A DNA stretch of 64,000 nt from Teredinibacter turnerae T7901 (GCF_000023025.1 NC_012997.1:5074501-5138500); one strand, 5' to 3'. Counted from the first letter of the stretch, positions 8,473 through 18,053 are shown. Program-made: numbers and translations. The notes: a model not told the origin generated them from the sequence alone.

Positions 8473-9384
8473 TCAACGAATCCACGGACCCTTTTGCGCG
8501 TCGGTAATGTCTATTACCCAGTTAATAAAGGTGCGAACCTGTGGCGCCAGATATTGTCGATTCGGGTACATGATAGAAAGGGGAAGTTCGATGCCGCTAA
8601 ATTCCTCCAACACCTGTACCAGCGCTCCTTGATGTAATTCCTCCGCCACCAGAATTCCCGGGACTTGAATCAGCCCCATATGGTTAAGCGCGCAGGCTAC
8701 CACTGCTTCAGCATCGTTTGCCATTAACGAACTGGGCAACAGTATTTCTTCAATTTTTTGGTTGCGTTTAAAGAACCAGGCTAACGGGGTATGTTTTTGC
8801 CCGGCAAAATAATTAATTGTTAGATGCTCGTTAAGCGCTTCGATTGATCTCGGTGGCCCCTTGCGTGCGAGATATTCAGGCGAGGCGCACACTACCATTT
8901 TAATCGTCGCAATCTGCCGCCCAATCATGCTACTCGCAGTCAGTTGCCCAAGCCGTAATACACAGTCTACCGATTTGGCAATGAGATCGATGGGCTGATC
9001 ATTAACTCCCAGAATCACGCTGATATCCGGGTACAAACTGCGGAACCCGGGAAGCGCCGGAATAACCATGGATTTTGCCAGCGCAACCGGGATATCAATT
9101 CTCAAGCGGCCGCTTGGTCTCTCTTTGCTGCCACCAAACAGGTTTTGGGTCACATCCACGTCGCGCAACAATTGTGTCGCCTTCGTGTAAAGCGCTTCCC
9201 CTTCACCAGTCAAATTAGTGCGTCTTGTGGTTCGCTGAAGTAGCCGAACACCCACATTTTTCTCCAATTCACTGATGGCCTTGGTCACACCAGGCCGAGC
9301 CATATGGAGCGATTCAGCGGCACGCGTAAAGCTACCCATTTCAGCAACCGTGACAAAAATTTGGAGTTGTCTGATAAAGTCCAT
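8473..9384 (-). CDS. LysR-family transcriptional regulator
   Basis: A full-length 303-residue LysR protein: N-terminal winged helix (FVTVAEMGSFTRAAESLHMA, then AISELEKNVGVRLLQRTTR) and a substrate-binding domain from about residue 90. It is transcribed divergently from the zinc-less alcohol dehydrogenase-like gene at 9521, the standard arrangement for LysR control of a neighbour. A long perfect inverted repeat begins at its start codon (9388-9415), suggesting autoregulation as well as control of the 9521-11552 pair. The ligand is unknown. Confidence 0.88.
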   Translation of the reverse strand: MDFIRQLQIFVTVAEMGSFTRAAESLHMARPGVTKAISELEKNVGVRLLQRTTRRTNLTGEGEALYTKATQLLRDVDVTQNLFGGSKERPSGRLRIDIPVALAKSMVIPALPGFRSLYPDISVILGVNDQPIDLIAKSVDCVLRLGQLTASSMIGRQIATIKMVVCASPEYLARKGPPRSIEALNEHLTINYFAGQKHTPLAWFFKRNQKIEEILLPSSLMANDAEAVVACALNHMGLIQVPGILVAEELHQGALVQVLEEFSGIELPLSIMYPNRQYLAPQVRTFINWVIDITDAQKGPWIR

Positions 9385-9387
9385 AGG

Positions 9388-9415
9388 TTATTGTTACTCT
9401 TAAAGATAACAATAA
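9388..9415. promoter_or_regulatory. LysR operator candidate between lysR and oxidoreductase genes
   Basis: A perfect 9-bp inverted repeat, TTATTGTTA-N10-TAACAATAA, sits 3 bp upstream of the lysR start. A third half site, TTGTTATCTTAATAA, follows near 9425-9439. Spacing and AT content fit LysR binding. Confidence 0.6.
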
Positions 9416-9520
9416 TGTATCACTTTGTTATCTTAATAAACAGTTTTGCCCACATTAGTATGCCTCTCTAGCGAAAAAGTGCGCCAAGTCTATGGCGCCC
9501 CAAATTGAGAGGATACCCCC

Positions 9521-10513
9521 ATGGCCCGTCACGTACGCTTTCATGAAACCGGTGGACCCGACGTTCTGAAAATTGAACACGTCCAAACACCTGAGCCCGG
9601 CGCGGGCGAGGTGCGAATCCGCGCCCGGGCACTCGGGTTAAACCGCGCAGAAAGTATGTACCGTTCCGGCCGCTATGTTATTGAACCGCAATTTCCGGCG
9701 ACTATGGGCTATGAGGCAGCAGGCGTAGTTGACGCAGTAGGTGCGCAGGTGCAAGGCCTGAAGGTTGGTGATTCAGTGAGCGTCGTACCTGCGTTTATGT
9801 TTGATCAATATGGTTTATACGGCGACCTTGTGCTCGCACCCGCCCGCGCGGTGGTCAAGAACCCGGAGGGTTTAAGCTGGGAGAGCGCCGCTGCAACCTG
9901 GATGGCTTATACAACCGCCTGGGGCGCGCTTGTCGACATCGCCGACCTTGGGGAAGGGGATGTTGTGGTGCTGGGCGCAGCCTCGAGCAGCGTTGGTTTA
10001 GCAGCCATAGACATTGCCCGTAGCCTGGGCGCGACGCCCATCGCACTGACCCGCACCGAAGAAAAAGCGCATGAATTAATTCAGGCCGGCGCCCAGCATG
10101 TTCTGCAAATAGGTGTTCATGATCTCGAGAAAGAAATCCTCGCGCTTACTGACGGCAAGGGTGCACGCGTCGTTTTTGACCCGGTTACCGGCGCTGATTT
10201 TGAAAGCCTTGTAAAAGCAACCAGCAAAGACGGAATCGTTTTTATCTATGGTGCGCTGAGCCACGATGCAACGCCTATCCCTGTTATGCACGTCCTCGCT
10301 AAGCATATAACCATTCGGGGATACGAATTTATTGAAGTCACCGCCAACGATCAGAAGTTATCACAAGCCATAAAATTCATTACCGACGGCATAGCGGCGG
10401 GCCATTTCAAAGCAAAAATCGCCAGAGTTTTTCCGTTTGAGCAAATCGTGGATGCAACCAGATTCCTGGAGTCCAACGCTCAGTTTGGAAAAGTTGTAGT
10501 CACCATCGACTAG
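9521..10513 (+). CDS. MDR-superfamily oxidoreductase (quinone oxidoreductase-like)
   Basis: This 330-residue medium-chain dehydrogenase/reductase begins MARHVRFHETGGPDVLKIEH, typical of quinone oxidoreductase and zinc-independent alcohol dehydrogenase relatives. The NAD(P)-binding fold is seen at LGAASSSVGLAAIDIARSLG (about 151-170). Catalytic and structural zinc Cys clusters are absent. The start follows a good ribosome site (GAGAGGAT). It precedes a luciferase-like monooxygenase by 70 bp and is divergent from lysR, so the two form a probable redox pair under LysR control. The substrate is unknown. Confidence 0.85.
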   Translation: MARHVRFHETGGPDVLKIEHVQTPEPGAGEVRIRARALGLNRAESMYRSGRYVIEPQFPATMGYEAAGVVDAVGAQVQGLKVGDSVSVVPAFMFDQYGLYGDLVLAPARAVVKNPEGLSWESAAATWMAYTTAWGALVDIADLGEGDVVVLGAASSSVGLAAIDIARSLGATPIALTRTEEKAHELIQAGAQHVLQIGVHDLEKEILALTDGKGARVVFDPVTGADFESLVKATSKDGIVFIYGALSHDATPIPVMHVLAKHITIRGYEFIEVTANDQKLSQAIKFITDGIAAGHFKAKIARVFPFEQIVDATRFLESNAQFGKVVVTID

Positions 10514-10515
10514 GG

Positions 10516-10530
10516 CCTGTTGGCAACAGG
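10516..10530 (+). terminator. Small hairpin after MDR gene
   Basis: CCTGTT-GGC-AACAGG, a perfect 6-bp stem directly after the stop codon, with a short T-rich stretch a few bases on. It may cause partial termination before the next gene. Confidence 0.35.
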
Positions 10531-10583
10531 TCATTGTTTCTCACCGCCAGCCAGCGCCAACTTCGCATTTAACAGACAGACAT

Positions 10584-11552
10584 ATGCACGATTACCGATA
10601 CCACGCAGGATTTAACCGCCTGTTTTCTCACAAGCAATTAACACTCGGCTTCATACTTCCCCTGAATGCCTATCCGCATTCCGCAGTGCCGACGCTGAAT
10701 GATCAAGCCGGACTCCTCAAACTTACTGATGAGGCAGGTTTTGCGGGGCTGTGGGCTAGGGATGTACCTTTGCTGGATCCCAAATTTGGCGATGGCGGGC
10801 AGCTCTACGACCCTTTTGCGTATCTTTCTTATGCGGCTGCACTCACCAGAAAAATAACGCTCGCCACAGGCAGCGCGGTTCTCACACTGCGCCACCCTCT
10901 GCATTTGGCGAAGCAGGCAAACTCGGTTGATCAGTTATCGAATGGCCGGTTTGTGTTGGGAATATCGTCCGGCGACCGCGAAATAGAATATCCAGCGTTT
11001 GGCGTGTCCAGCGACTACGTAGATCGCGGAGAACGTTTTACAGAGGCGTTTCACTATTTCCGCAAGGCTGCACAATCCGATTTTCCACAACACAGTTCCC
11101 CGCGCTTTGGAGAGCTGGACGGAACAACAAATATGCTGCCCAAGGCTTACCGCGAGCCGGTACCGGTTATCGTTACCGGTAGCAGTCGGCAGAATATTAC
11201 GTGGATAAGCGAACACTCCGATGCCTGGCTCTATTATTTCATCGAAGCACGCTATCTCGCGCCTCTTCTAAAAACCTGGCAGGAGGCGTCACAAATACAT
11301 TCCAAGGACGGAAGACCAAAGCCTTTTGCGCAGGGTTTGTTCTTGGATTTAGCCGAAGACCCCGACTTTCCCGTCACCCATATTCACTCTGGTATGCGTG
11401 TTGGCCGCAACACGCTGATCGACTATTTAGACCGAATTCAGGGAATGGGTGTCAATCATATGGCGTTTAACCTAAAGCTTTCGAAACGCCCGGCGCTTGA
11501 AGTGATCAGCGAATTGGCAACCTATGTTCTACCACATTTTCCGAGTAACTAG
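10584..11552 (+). CDS. Luciferase-like (LLM class) flavin-dependent oxidoreductase
   Basis: The 322-residue protein has the TIM-barrel layout of bacterial-luciferase-like monooxygenases: LTLGFILPLNAYP at the first strand, GFAGLWARDVPL, ITLATGSAVLTLRHPLHLAKQANSVD, then SNGRFVLGISSGDRE. It is closest to the group often annotated as luciferase-type oxidoreductase, BA3436 family. It would use reduced FMN and oxygen on an unknown substrate. It lies downstream of the MDR gene and probably shares its LysR control. The ribosome site is weak. Confidence 0.82.
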   Translation: MHDYRYHAGFNRLFSHKQLTLGFILPLNAYPHSAVPTLNDQAGLLKLTDEAGFAGLWARDVPLLDPKFGDGGQLYDPFAYLSYAAALTRKITLATGSAVLTLRHPLHLAKQANSVDQLSNGRFVLGISSGDREIEYPAFGVSSDYVDRGERFTEAFHYFRKAAQSDFPQHSSPRFGELDGTTNMLPKAYREPVPVIVTGSSRQNITWISEHSDAWLYYFIEARYLAPLLKTWQEASQIHSKDGRPKPFAQGLFLDLAEDPDFPVTHIHSGMRVGRNTLIDYLDRIQGMGVNHMAFNLKLSKRPALEVISELATYVLPHFPSN

Positions 11553-11833
11553 GGCCTGTTAACCTGATTCAATGCGCTCTGCTGGGGCATGCATTTCCAT
11601 GCTGAAAGCGGAGCGCCGCCCGGGCATTTAAAGTCGTCGTTTAGCTAGCTGAATTCGTGAGAAATGACGCCGGGGTGCCGCAGCACTTGATAGCGAAATT
11701 TTAGCCGCAACAGAATGCATTGAATTTGTATTAAACGGCCCTAGCCCGCATTCAAATTAGTTAAAAATTAATCATGGATTTTATTTATTGCGTTTGATAC
11801 GCATCAGTTTTTTATCCAGCTATACCACACCAC

Positions 11834-13009
11834 CTACACCACACCACCGGCACACCACCCGGACGCCCAGGCCCATTGAAAGTTATACCCGCCAAGCCAA
11901 CCCGTTACGTCGAGCACTTCGCCAATAAAATACAAGCCTTTAACATTTTTCGCTTCAAAGGTTTTAGAGGAAATCTGATCCGTGTCGATGCCGCCGCGGG
12001 TCACCTCGGCCGTGCGATAGCCTTCCGTGCCAGACGGGGTGAGTTGCCAGCAGTGCAGTTGTTGGTGCAGTGCGTCTATTTCTTTGGGCGTGTACTGGTT
12101 AACCGGCTTGTTGCTGCCTGCAATGTCTAACCAGCTTTCGACAAAGCGTTTCGGCAACATCTGACTCAGGCAATTTTTGAGCGTTTGTTTATTGCCTGCC
12201 GCGTGCCATTCGGCCATCTGATTTTTTAATGATGCGCCGGGCAGCAGGTCAATGCTAATTGGCTCACCCAATTCCCAATAATTACTGGCCTGCAGGACTG
12301 CCGGGCCGCTCAAACCGCGATGGGTGAAAAGCAATTGATTGGTGAACGCAATTTTCGCCGTGGTAACGCTTGCGGTAAGGCTTACCCCTGCCAACCCTTT
12401 GGCAAACTCAAGCCACTTGCCAGAAAGTGTAAACGGCACCAGCGAAGGTACCCGGGAAGTGAGCGTTAAGCCAAACTGCTGCGCTAATTCGTAGCCAAAC
12501 CCTGTGGCTCCCATCGTCGGAATCGAAAGCCCCCCGGTTGCCACCACCAGAGATTCACAAAAGAGCTTGTGGTCGTTGGCGAGCAGTGTAAAACCTGCGT
12601 CGGTTTTGCTCACCTCACAGACAGTGGTGTTAAGACGCAGTTCTACGCCGCTAGTGTCGCATTGCGCGAGGAGCATCGACAGGATGTCACTGGCTTTGTT
12701 ATCGCAGAATAACTGGCCCAATTCTTTTTCATGGTAGGGAATGCCATGCTGGCCGACCAGGCCAATAAAATCCCACTGGGTGTAGCGGCTCAGCGCGGAT
12801 TTGCAAAAGTGGGGGTTCTGCGAGCGGTAGTTGCTGGCTGCAATCTCCATGTTGGTAAAGTTGCAGCGCCCACCGCCAGACATCAGAATTTTTTTGCCGG
12901 CCTTGTTGGCGTGGTCAACCACTAAAACCCGTCGACCGCGCGCACCAGCGGTAGCGGCACACATAAGGCCCGCCGCCCCGGCTCCAATGACAATAACATC
13001 CCAGGTCAT
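11834..13009 (-). CDS. BaiN/HI0933-type flavoprotein (NAD(P)/FAD-dependent oxidoreductase)
   Basis: A 391-residue flavoprotein. The N-terminus has the dinucleotide-binding motif VIVIGAGAAGLMCAATAG, followed by GKKILMSGGGRCNFTN, a hallmark of the HI0933/YhiN family. The C-terminus ends GYNFQWAWASGWCAGG, the second FAD-contact region. The start has GAGGGG upstream. The family includes the bile-acid reductase BaiN, but most bacterial members are of unknown function, so only cofactor use can be claimed. Confidence 0.88.
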   Translation of the reverse strand: MTWDVIVIGAGAAGLMCAATAGARGRRVLVVDHANKAGKKILMSGGGRCNFTNMEIAASNYRSQNPHFCKSALSRYTQWDFIGLVGQHGIPYHEKELGQLFCDNKASDILSMLLAQCDTSGVELRLNTTVCEVSKTDAGFTLLANDHKLFCESLVVATGGLSIPTMGATGFGYELAQQFGLTLTSRVPSLVPFTLSGKWLEFAKGLAGVSLTASVTTAKIAFTNQLLFTHRGLSGPAVLQASNYWELGEPISIDLLPGASLKNQMAEWHAAGNKQTLKNCLSQMLPKRFVESWLDIAGSNKPVNQYTPKEIDALHQQLHCWQLTPSGTEGYRTAEVTRGGIDTDQISSKTFEAKNVKGLYFIGEVLDVTGWLGGYNFQWAWASGWCAGGVV

Positions 13010-13060
13010 AGCAACCCCTCGCAGAAAAGGCGGCTATGATCCGCCGCGGAACCCGCTGAG

Positions 13061-14497
13061 TCAACGAGCAGTCGGCAATAAGGCTGACGTCTTTTGCGCC
13101 GTTGCTTCGTGCCACCGAATATTCCGCGTTGTTATCATCAATAGCGCCAGCAACGCGAACATCATCAAGCTACCCATCAGCAGAGCAAAATCTTCCATTT
13201 GCAAAATGACATAGAGCTTGGCGTACAACACGGCCAGACAACCGCAAAAAATCGCCGCGCGCCGACGCCGCCCCAACATTGCACTGAGATACTCGAGCAA
13301 GAGTAAACAGCAGCTGCCTGCCGCAATAGTGTAAGCCGCGTAAAAGGGGATGTGTTCCGCGAGTGCGAGCAGGAGTAAATAAAAAATCGCCAAGGTAACG
13401 CCCACCAGCGCATATTGAATTGGGTGGATATTAATTCCGCCCACCGATTCAAAAATAAAAAACGCGGCAAAGCAGATCGCGATAAACAGGATGCCATATT
13501 TCAATGCACGCTCCGTTTGCAAGTACGCGTCCACAGGTTGAAATAGTTCAACGCCAAACCCGGTATCTGCCAGTGCTTTACAGCCACTGTCACTACAGCT
13601 TTGCAAGCGCTCCTCGCTATTGGCATTAAAGCCATTAACTCGCCAGGCTGCGCTAAATCCTTGCGGCGTAATATTTTTTTCTTGCGGTAAAAAAGCACCG
13701 TGGAATTTAGGGTGGGGCCAGCGAGAATGCAAGCGAACATTTAAACTACTTGCGGTGGGAATTAAACGTAAATTGCTCATCCCGCGCATGGCGAAATTCA
13801 CTACAAACTGATCTTTTTCAGCGCTGGAATTTTGTCCAATGGCGTTAACGGGTTTAGGTCCTGCAAAAGCTGTTGCGATGGCTGTCAATTCATCCTGGTT
13901 TTGCGCTTGTGGTAGCTGGAAGCTGAAGCCGCCCTCATAATCAGCGATACCGGTCCCTGGCGTGGCCTTTACGCTTTGCTCACCAACTTGCACGCCAATG
14001 CTGTTATCTATTCCGCGCTGATCGCTCACTCCCACCGCGATATAAGCCGGCAGAACCGATGTCACATTTTTTTTCGCCAGCAAATCTTTGATCGACTGCC
14101 CCCAGTGCGCACGATCAACGCGCCCGCTTATCACCACATCTGCGGTGTACACAGGCACGCGATAGATGCCGCGTGCGCGCATTTCCACCGTAGCGTCGAC
14201 CAACAGTTGCGATTCAAGCAGTGGAATCAGCTTATAACGTGTTTTAGGCGGGCTGTCGCCGCTGCTCGGCTGGGTTGTGTAGGGCTGGACTAATACCGGC
14301 GTCAGTAGCGTCTGGTTGCCCGTCCAGCTGCTGGCAATGTCGCGCTTAACCTGCTGCAGGTAATTACCGCGTTCATTAATTTGCCCCCGGATCATTGATA
14401 AGGGTATTAATAAACACAAAGAAAGTATAAGAATAACACCGGCCTTTATCGCCAGCCTTGTTTGCCCAAGATGTTTGGTTTCCCGTTGCGTTTGCAC
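13061..14497 (-). CDS. creD: CreD-family inner membrane protein
   Basis: The protein (about 478 residues) has one N-terminal membrane helix (AGVILILSLCLLIPLSMI), a large periplasmic domain, and several C-terminal helices (ILFIAICFAAFFIF, LVGVTLAIFYLLLLALAE and more), the CreD/CetA arrangement. A GTG at 14497 follows AAGGAAAGG and is preferred; a TTG at 14512 overlaps that ribosome site. In E. coli and Aeromonas CreD belongs to the CreBC regulon and affects envelope integrity; no creBC genes are visible here. Confidence 0.85.
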   Translation of the reverse strand: MQTQRETKHLGQTRLAIKAGVILILSLCLLIPLSMIRGQINERGNYLQQVKRDIASSWTGNQTLLTPVLVQPYTTQPSSGDSPPKTRYKLIPLLESQLLVDATVEMRARGIYRVPVYTADVVISGRVDRAHWGQSIKDLLAKKNVTSVLPAYIAVGVSDQRGIDNSIGVQVGEQSVKATPGTGIADYEGGFSFQLPQAQNQDELTAIATAFAGPKPVNAIGQNSSAEKDQFVVNFAMRGMSNLRLIPTASSLNVRLHSRWPHPKFHGAFLPQEKNITPQGFSAAWRVNGFNANSEERLQSCSDSGCKALADTGFGVELFQPVDAYLQTERALKYGILFIAICFAAFFIFESVGGINIHPIQYALVGVTLAIFYLLLLALAEHIPFYAAYTIAAGSCCLLLLEYLSAMLGRRRRAAIFCGCLAVLYAKLYVILQMEDFALLMGSLMMFALLALLMITTRNIRWHEATAQKTSALLPTAR

Positions 14498-14620
14498 AAG
14501 CCTTTCCTTCAAATTAGATAAAAGCGAAGGTTAAAAATCAAAGACGGCTTTTCGGGGTACAAAAAATGATGAATAGTGGCGAAACGCGGTTCGAAAAGAG
14601 GCGCTGGGTGAAACTCAAAT

Positions 14621-14655
14621 AAAAAAAGAGCCCTAAACCACAAAGACTTAGGGCT
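14621..14655 (-). terminator. Rho-independent terminator downstream of the aldo/keto reductase
   Basis: On the minus strand, an 8-bp stem AGCCCTAA / TTAGGGCT is followed by a run of seven T. It lies 115 bp beyond the stop at 14770 and insulates creD. Confidence 0.75.
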
Positions 14656-14769
14656 ATCGCTATCGCTCTTGGGGAAGCATAATCTATCAAGTAAACTTGG
14701 GAGGAAACCGGCAAGCATCGCTTGCTTATTAACTCAGACTAAGCACCCCCAGGGAAGTTCAAAATCTTT

Positions 14770-15762
14770 TTAATTTTTTGTCCAGTCCGTCGGTTCAGCG
14801 GGCTTGTTCTGCATGATGTCCTCGATTTTCGCAACCACATCGTCACCTAACTCGACGTCGAGCGCTTTAATATTATCTTCCAGCTGACTGGTTTTAGACG
14901 CACCCAAAATAACAGTGGATACATTAGGGTTTGTTAAACACCAGGCCAGAGCCAGATGATGCATAGACACACCGATCTCTTTCGCCAGCCCGCCCAATGC
15001 TTTCGCTTTTGCCAGCTTCGCCTTGCCTTCGTCGGATTCGTATAGCGCGCGCAGCCACTCATACCCAGGCAGGCTCAAGCGACCATCCGAACCTAAACCT
15101 TCGTTGTATTTGCCGGTAAGGACCCCGCTGGCCAGGGGTGACCACACCGTGGTTCCCAGCCCCACAGTGGTGTACAGGTCGCGATACTCCGCCTCGACCT
15201 TGTCGCGCTCAAACAGGTTGTATTGCGGTTGTTCCATAACCGGTGGCGTCAGGTTGTAGAGCGCCGCGACCCGGTGCGCCTCCACAATTTGTGCCGCACT
15301 CCATTCGGAAGTACCCCAATAGAGCACTTTGCCCTGCAGAATCAGGTTATGCATAGCGCGGACGGTTTCTTCAATAGGGGTATGCAGGTCTGGACGATGG
15401 CAGAAATACAGGTCCAGATAATCAACTTTCAGGCGTTTAAGTGCAGCGTGACAGGCATCGGTTACATGCTTTGCGCTCAAGCCTAACTGGGTCGGCTTTT
15501 TACCGCCCCAAAATACTTTGCTGGACACGCAGAACTCGTCGCGCGGCAAACCCAGCGCTTGCAAAGCCTCCCCCATGACTTTTTCCGATGAGCCCTGCTC
15601 ATAGCCTTCGGCATTGTCAAAAAAATTCACACCCAGTTCGAACGCAGTTTTCATCATGGCGGTTGCGGCATCCAGATGTACCTGCTTGCCGAACGTGACC
15701 CAGGAACCGAGAGAAAGGGCACTCAATTGCAGGCCAGTTTTACCAAGTCGTCGATATTGCAT
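14770..15762 (-). CDS. Aldo/keto reductase (Kv-beta-like)
   Basis: A 330-residue NADPH-dependent aldo/keto reductase. The catalytic tetrad is visible: Asp and Tyr in FFDNAEGYEQG, Lys in SSKVFWGG, His in FCHRPD. The long C-terminal part with VILGASKTSQLEDNI binds NADP. It resembles the potassium-channel beta subunit group (AKR6/14 type, including YghZ). The start has GGAGAC upstream. The likely role is detoxification of aldehydes; the substrate cannot be told. Confidence 0.88.
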   Translation of the reverse strand: MQYRRLGKTGLQLSALSLGSWVTFGKQVHLDAATAMMKTAFELGVNFFDNAEGYEQGSSEKVMGEALQALGLPRDEFCVSSKVFWGGKKPTQLGLSAKHVTDACHAALKRLKVDYLDLYFCHRPDLHTPIEETVRAMHNLILQGKVLYWGTSEWSAAQIVEAHRVAALYNLTPPVMEQPQYNLFERDKVEAEYRDLYTTVGLGTTVWSPLASGVLTGKYNEGLGSDGRLSLPGYEWLRALYESDEGKAKLAKAKALGGLAKEIGVSMHHLALAWCLTNPNVSTVILGASKTSQLEDNIKALDVELGDDVVAKIEDIMQNKPAEPTDWTKN

Positions 15763-15815
15763 AGTTTGTCTCCAAAAAATAGTCGTGCTTCGATATCAAT
15801 TGAGCACTTGCCACC

Positions 15816-16724
15816 TTAGGCGCCACGCAGGCGCTGGATGCCAGTCATGATTAACAGAGCCAGGCTGCCGGTAACCAGGCCAACAATTAAATTGAGTAAG
15901 ATGTTCATTAATCCAGGCCACGGTAGATGCAAATGCTCCACCAGGTGGTGCAGGATGCCGATCCCGTGTACCAATATGCCGCCACCCACCAAAAACATGG
16001 CTGCGGTACCCAGCACCGAGAGCCCTTTCATCAACCAGGGGCAAAACGCCAGCAGGGCTGCGCCAAATCGCCGTTTCAATTTTGCCCACCGGCTAGTGCC
16101 CCGACGTTGCATCAGCGCCAGACCCATGTCATCCAACTTAACGATAAAAGCCACCACGCCATAAACACCCACCGTCATTACCGCTGCTATAAGGCTGACG
16201 ACAATCACCTGATTAAGAAAACTGGCTGCAGCCACAGTTCCCAAGGCGATTACAATAATTTCCGCAGACAAAACAAAGTCGGTGCGAATGGCCCCTTTGA
16301 TTTTTTGTTCTTCAAACGCTTTTAGATCGCCCTGCGGGTTGCGTAACGTTTGTTTCAGTTCTTCATTGTGTGCCGCATTCGCATCTCTGTGTGCGATAGC
16401 ATGCCAAACTTTTTCGACGCCCTCGTAACAGAGGTATAACCCGCCCAGCATTAGCAAGTAAGTCACCAGCCATGGCGCCAAGGCGCTAATCAATAGTGCA
16501 GCGGGAACCAGAATAATTTTGTTGAGCACCGAACCTTTAAAAACTACCCACACCACGGGCAGCTCCCGTTCGGCACGAACACCGCTGACCTGCTCAGCAT
16601 TGAGCGCCAGGTCGTCGCCCAGCACACCTGCGGTTTTTTTTGCCGCAACCTTAGTCATTACCGACACGTCGTCCAGGACGGTCACAATATCGTCGAGCAG
16701 CGCGAGAAGGCTTCCTGCAGCCAT
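15816..16724 (-). CDS. DUF808 family membrane protein (YedI-like)
   Basis: A 302-residue inner-membrane protein beginning MAAGSLLALLDDIVTVLDDV, the signature start of DUF808. About five to six hydrophobic segments follow (for example IILVPAALLISALAPWLVTYLLML and AAAMFLVGGGILVHGIGIL-like stretches). The start follows AGGAAATAATCC. It lies 33 bp after a small MscS-type channel gene and may be co-transcribed. The family has no established function. Confidence 0.85.
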   Translation of the reverse strand: MAAGSLLALLDDIVTVLDDVSVMTKVAAKKTAGVLGDDLALNAEQVSGVRAERELPVVWVVFKGSVLNKIILVPAALLISALAPWLVTYLLMLGGLYLCYEGVEKVWHAIAHRDANAAHNEELKQTLRNPQGDLKAFEEQKIKGAIRTDFVLSAEIIVIALGTVAAASFLNQVIVVSLIAAVMTVGVYGVVAFIVKLDDMGLALMQRRGTSRWAKLKRRFGAALLAFCPWLMKGLSVLGTAAMFLVGGGILVHGIGILHHLVEHLHLPWPGLMNILLNLIVGLVTGSLALLIMTGIQRLRGA

Positions 16725-16757
16725 GGATTATTTCCTGTAGTAAAAGCGGGTTGAGGC

Positions 16758-17273
16758 TTAGTTTTCGTCTAAAGGCGCGGCAGGCGCAGGTACCGCAGTA
16801 TCCGACTTTTTAATTACCGCTTTTTGTAAAATTAACGTGTTGGGATAGGTGATCAGGTCGTCGCCACGGCGAATAATTACATGGAACAGGCCAATCCCCT
16901 CAACAGTACCGCTGATATCATCGTCTTTATCAACAACCTTGATGTGTTCACCCACCCGGTAAGGAAAACTGAAAAATATAATTAAACTCGCGGTAATGTT
17001 AGAAAGAATGGACCACTGCGCAAACAGCGCTACCCCCAACACCGCGAAAATGGATGAAAGGAAAATAGTCACTTGCGAATACTGAAGCCCCAGAAAGCTC
17101 ACAATAATCATTACGAATACGATCAAAATCGCAAAATTAAGGGTTTTGGTAATGTAGCTTACCCTGTAAGCATCCACTGATTTTTTTTGGCCGAGGCGGA
17201 TCATCCAGTCTCTGACCAGGCGAGTGGTGAACACCATAGCGATGGTTAAAGCGATAATAATTAACAATTTCAT
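16758..17273 (-). CDS. Small MscS-type mechanosensitive channel protein
   Basis: 171 residues, about half the size of MscS. Two N-terminal hydrophobic segments and the pore-helix region (QWSILSNITASLIIFFSFPYRVGEHI) are followed by the beta domain (ISGTVEGIGLFHVIIRRGDDLITYPN). It lacks the large C-terminal vestibule. An AAAGGA ribosome site precedes the start. Small MscS-like proteins of this kind are common in proteobacteria; gating has not been shown for most. It may be co-transcribed with the DUF808 gene. Confidence 0.82.
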   Translation of the reverse strand: MKLLIIIALTIAMVFTTRLVRDWMIRLGQKKSVDAYRVSYITKTLNFAILIVFVMIIVSFLGLQYSQVTIFLSSIFAVLGVALFAQWSILSNITASLIIFFSFPYRVGEHIKVVDKDDDISGTVEGIGLFHVIIRRGDDLITYPNTLILQKAVIKKSDTAVPAPAAPLDEN

Positions 17274-17386
17274 AATTGTAGTCCTTTGGCGTCAGCAGTT
17301 AACGCACTGTTTAAATACGCCGGCAAAGCAAATGCGGCGCTCGGTTAGCATCTAACCAAACCTTCTGGAATCGCTCGCTCTACCGG

Positions 17387-17917
17387 TCACAGGTTATCGT
17401 TTAAGGAAGCGTGCTCCGGGGGCTGGATAAATTTCACCATCGATTGAAAAAGGATGCCATTGTTCGATGTGGGTTCACCGCACACCTCAAACCCCAGCCG
17501 GCGATAAATGTTAACGGCAAACAGTGACGAATTCACGGTAAGTTCACAGCCCGTCGGGTGCGCGCTGATGAGGTGCCGCTCCAGTGCCGCGAGCATCATC
17601 CGCCCCAGGCCATGGCCCATGCTCCCTGGATCACAAAAAAACAGGCTTAAATGACACTTCTCGCGCATTGAAATGATGCCGACTGGCTCCTCATTGCGCA
17701 GCGCACAGAAGGTAGTATATGCGGCATAGTCGTCACCGAGCACGCGGGCAACAATGCTGAAAAAATGGTTCTGTCCCTCTGGGCTGATATCCGCGGCAAC
17801 AAACCGCTCGAAACTCGCCCGCACCAGTGCGCTGCACGCCACAGCATATCTTGGCTGGTAGTGCACTAGCTGAATTGGCGGGTGGCTGTGGTGCCCGCAC
17901 TCTGCATCTGGCCGCAT
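17387..17917 (-). CDS. GNAT-family N-acetyltransferase
   Basis: A 176-residue GNAT protein. The acetyl-CoA loop is represented by GSMGHGLGRMMLAALERHL, and the last strand by NIYRRLGFEVCGE. ATG 17917 is preferred because GGAG lies 8 nt upstream; the frame continues upstream to a TTG at 17995 without a ribosome site. The substrate is unknown. Confidence 0.75.
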   Translation of the reverse strand: MRPDAECGHHSHPPIQLVHYQPRYAVACSALVRASFERFVAADISPEGQNHFFSIVARVLGDDYAAYTTFCALRNEEPVGIISMREKCHLSLFFCDPGSMGHGLGRMMLAALERHLISAHPTGCELTVNSSLFAVNIYRRLGFEVCGEPTSNNGILFQSMVKFIQPPEHASLNDNL

Positions 17918-18004
17918 GGCGCGATTCTCCAACAACAATAGACGACCTATCTTGCCAAGCCTGGCGTGAGCGACAGGTTGCGGACGAATCGCCAAAGGCT
18001 AGCT

Positions 18005-18053
18005 CGCAGCGAAACAAGTCCAGCAGTGAAACAAGCCTAGCAGCGATAAATAG
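18005..18053. repeat. Three imperfect ~16-bp tandem units
   Basis: CAGCGAAACAAG, CAGCAGTGAAACAAG and AGCAGCGATAAATAG follow each other between the GNAT and protease genes. Short and imperfect; it could be the remnant of slippage. Confidence 0.3.

Noticed and set aside
14509-14718. 69-codon minus-strand frame upstream of creD
   Set aside because: It runs through a rho-independent terminator and lacks a ribosome site and family features.
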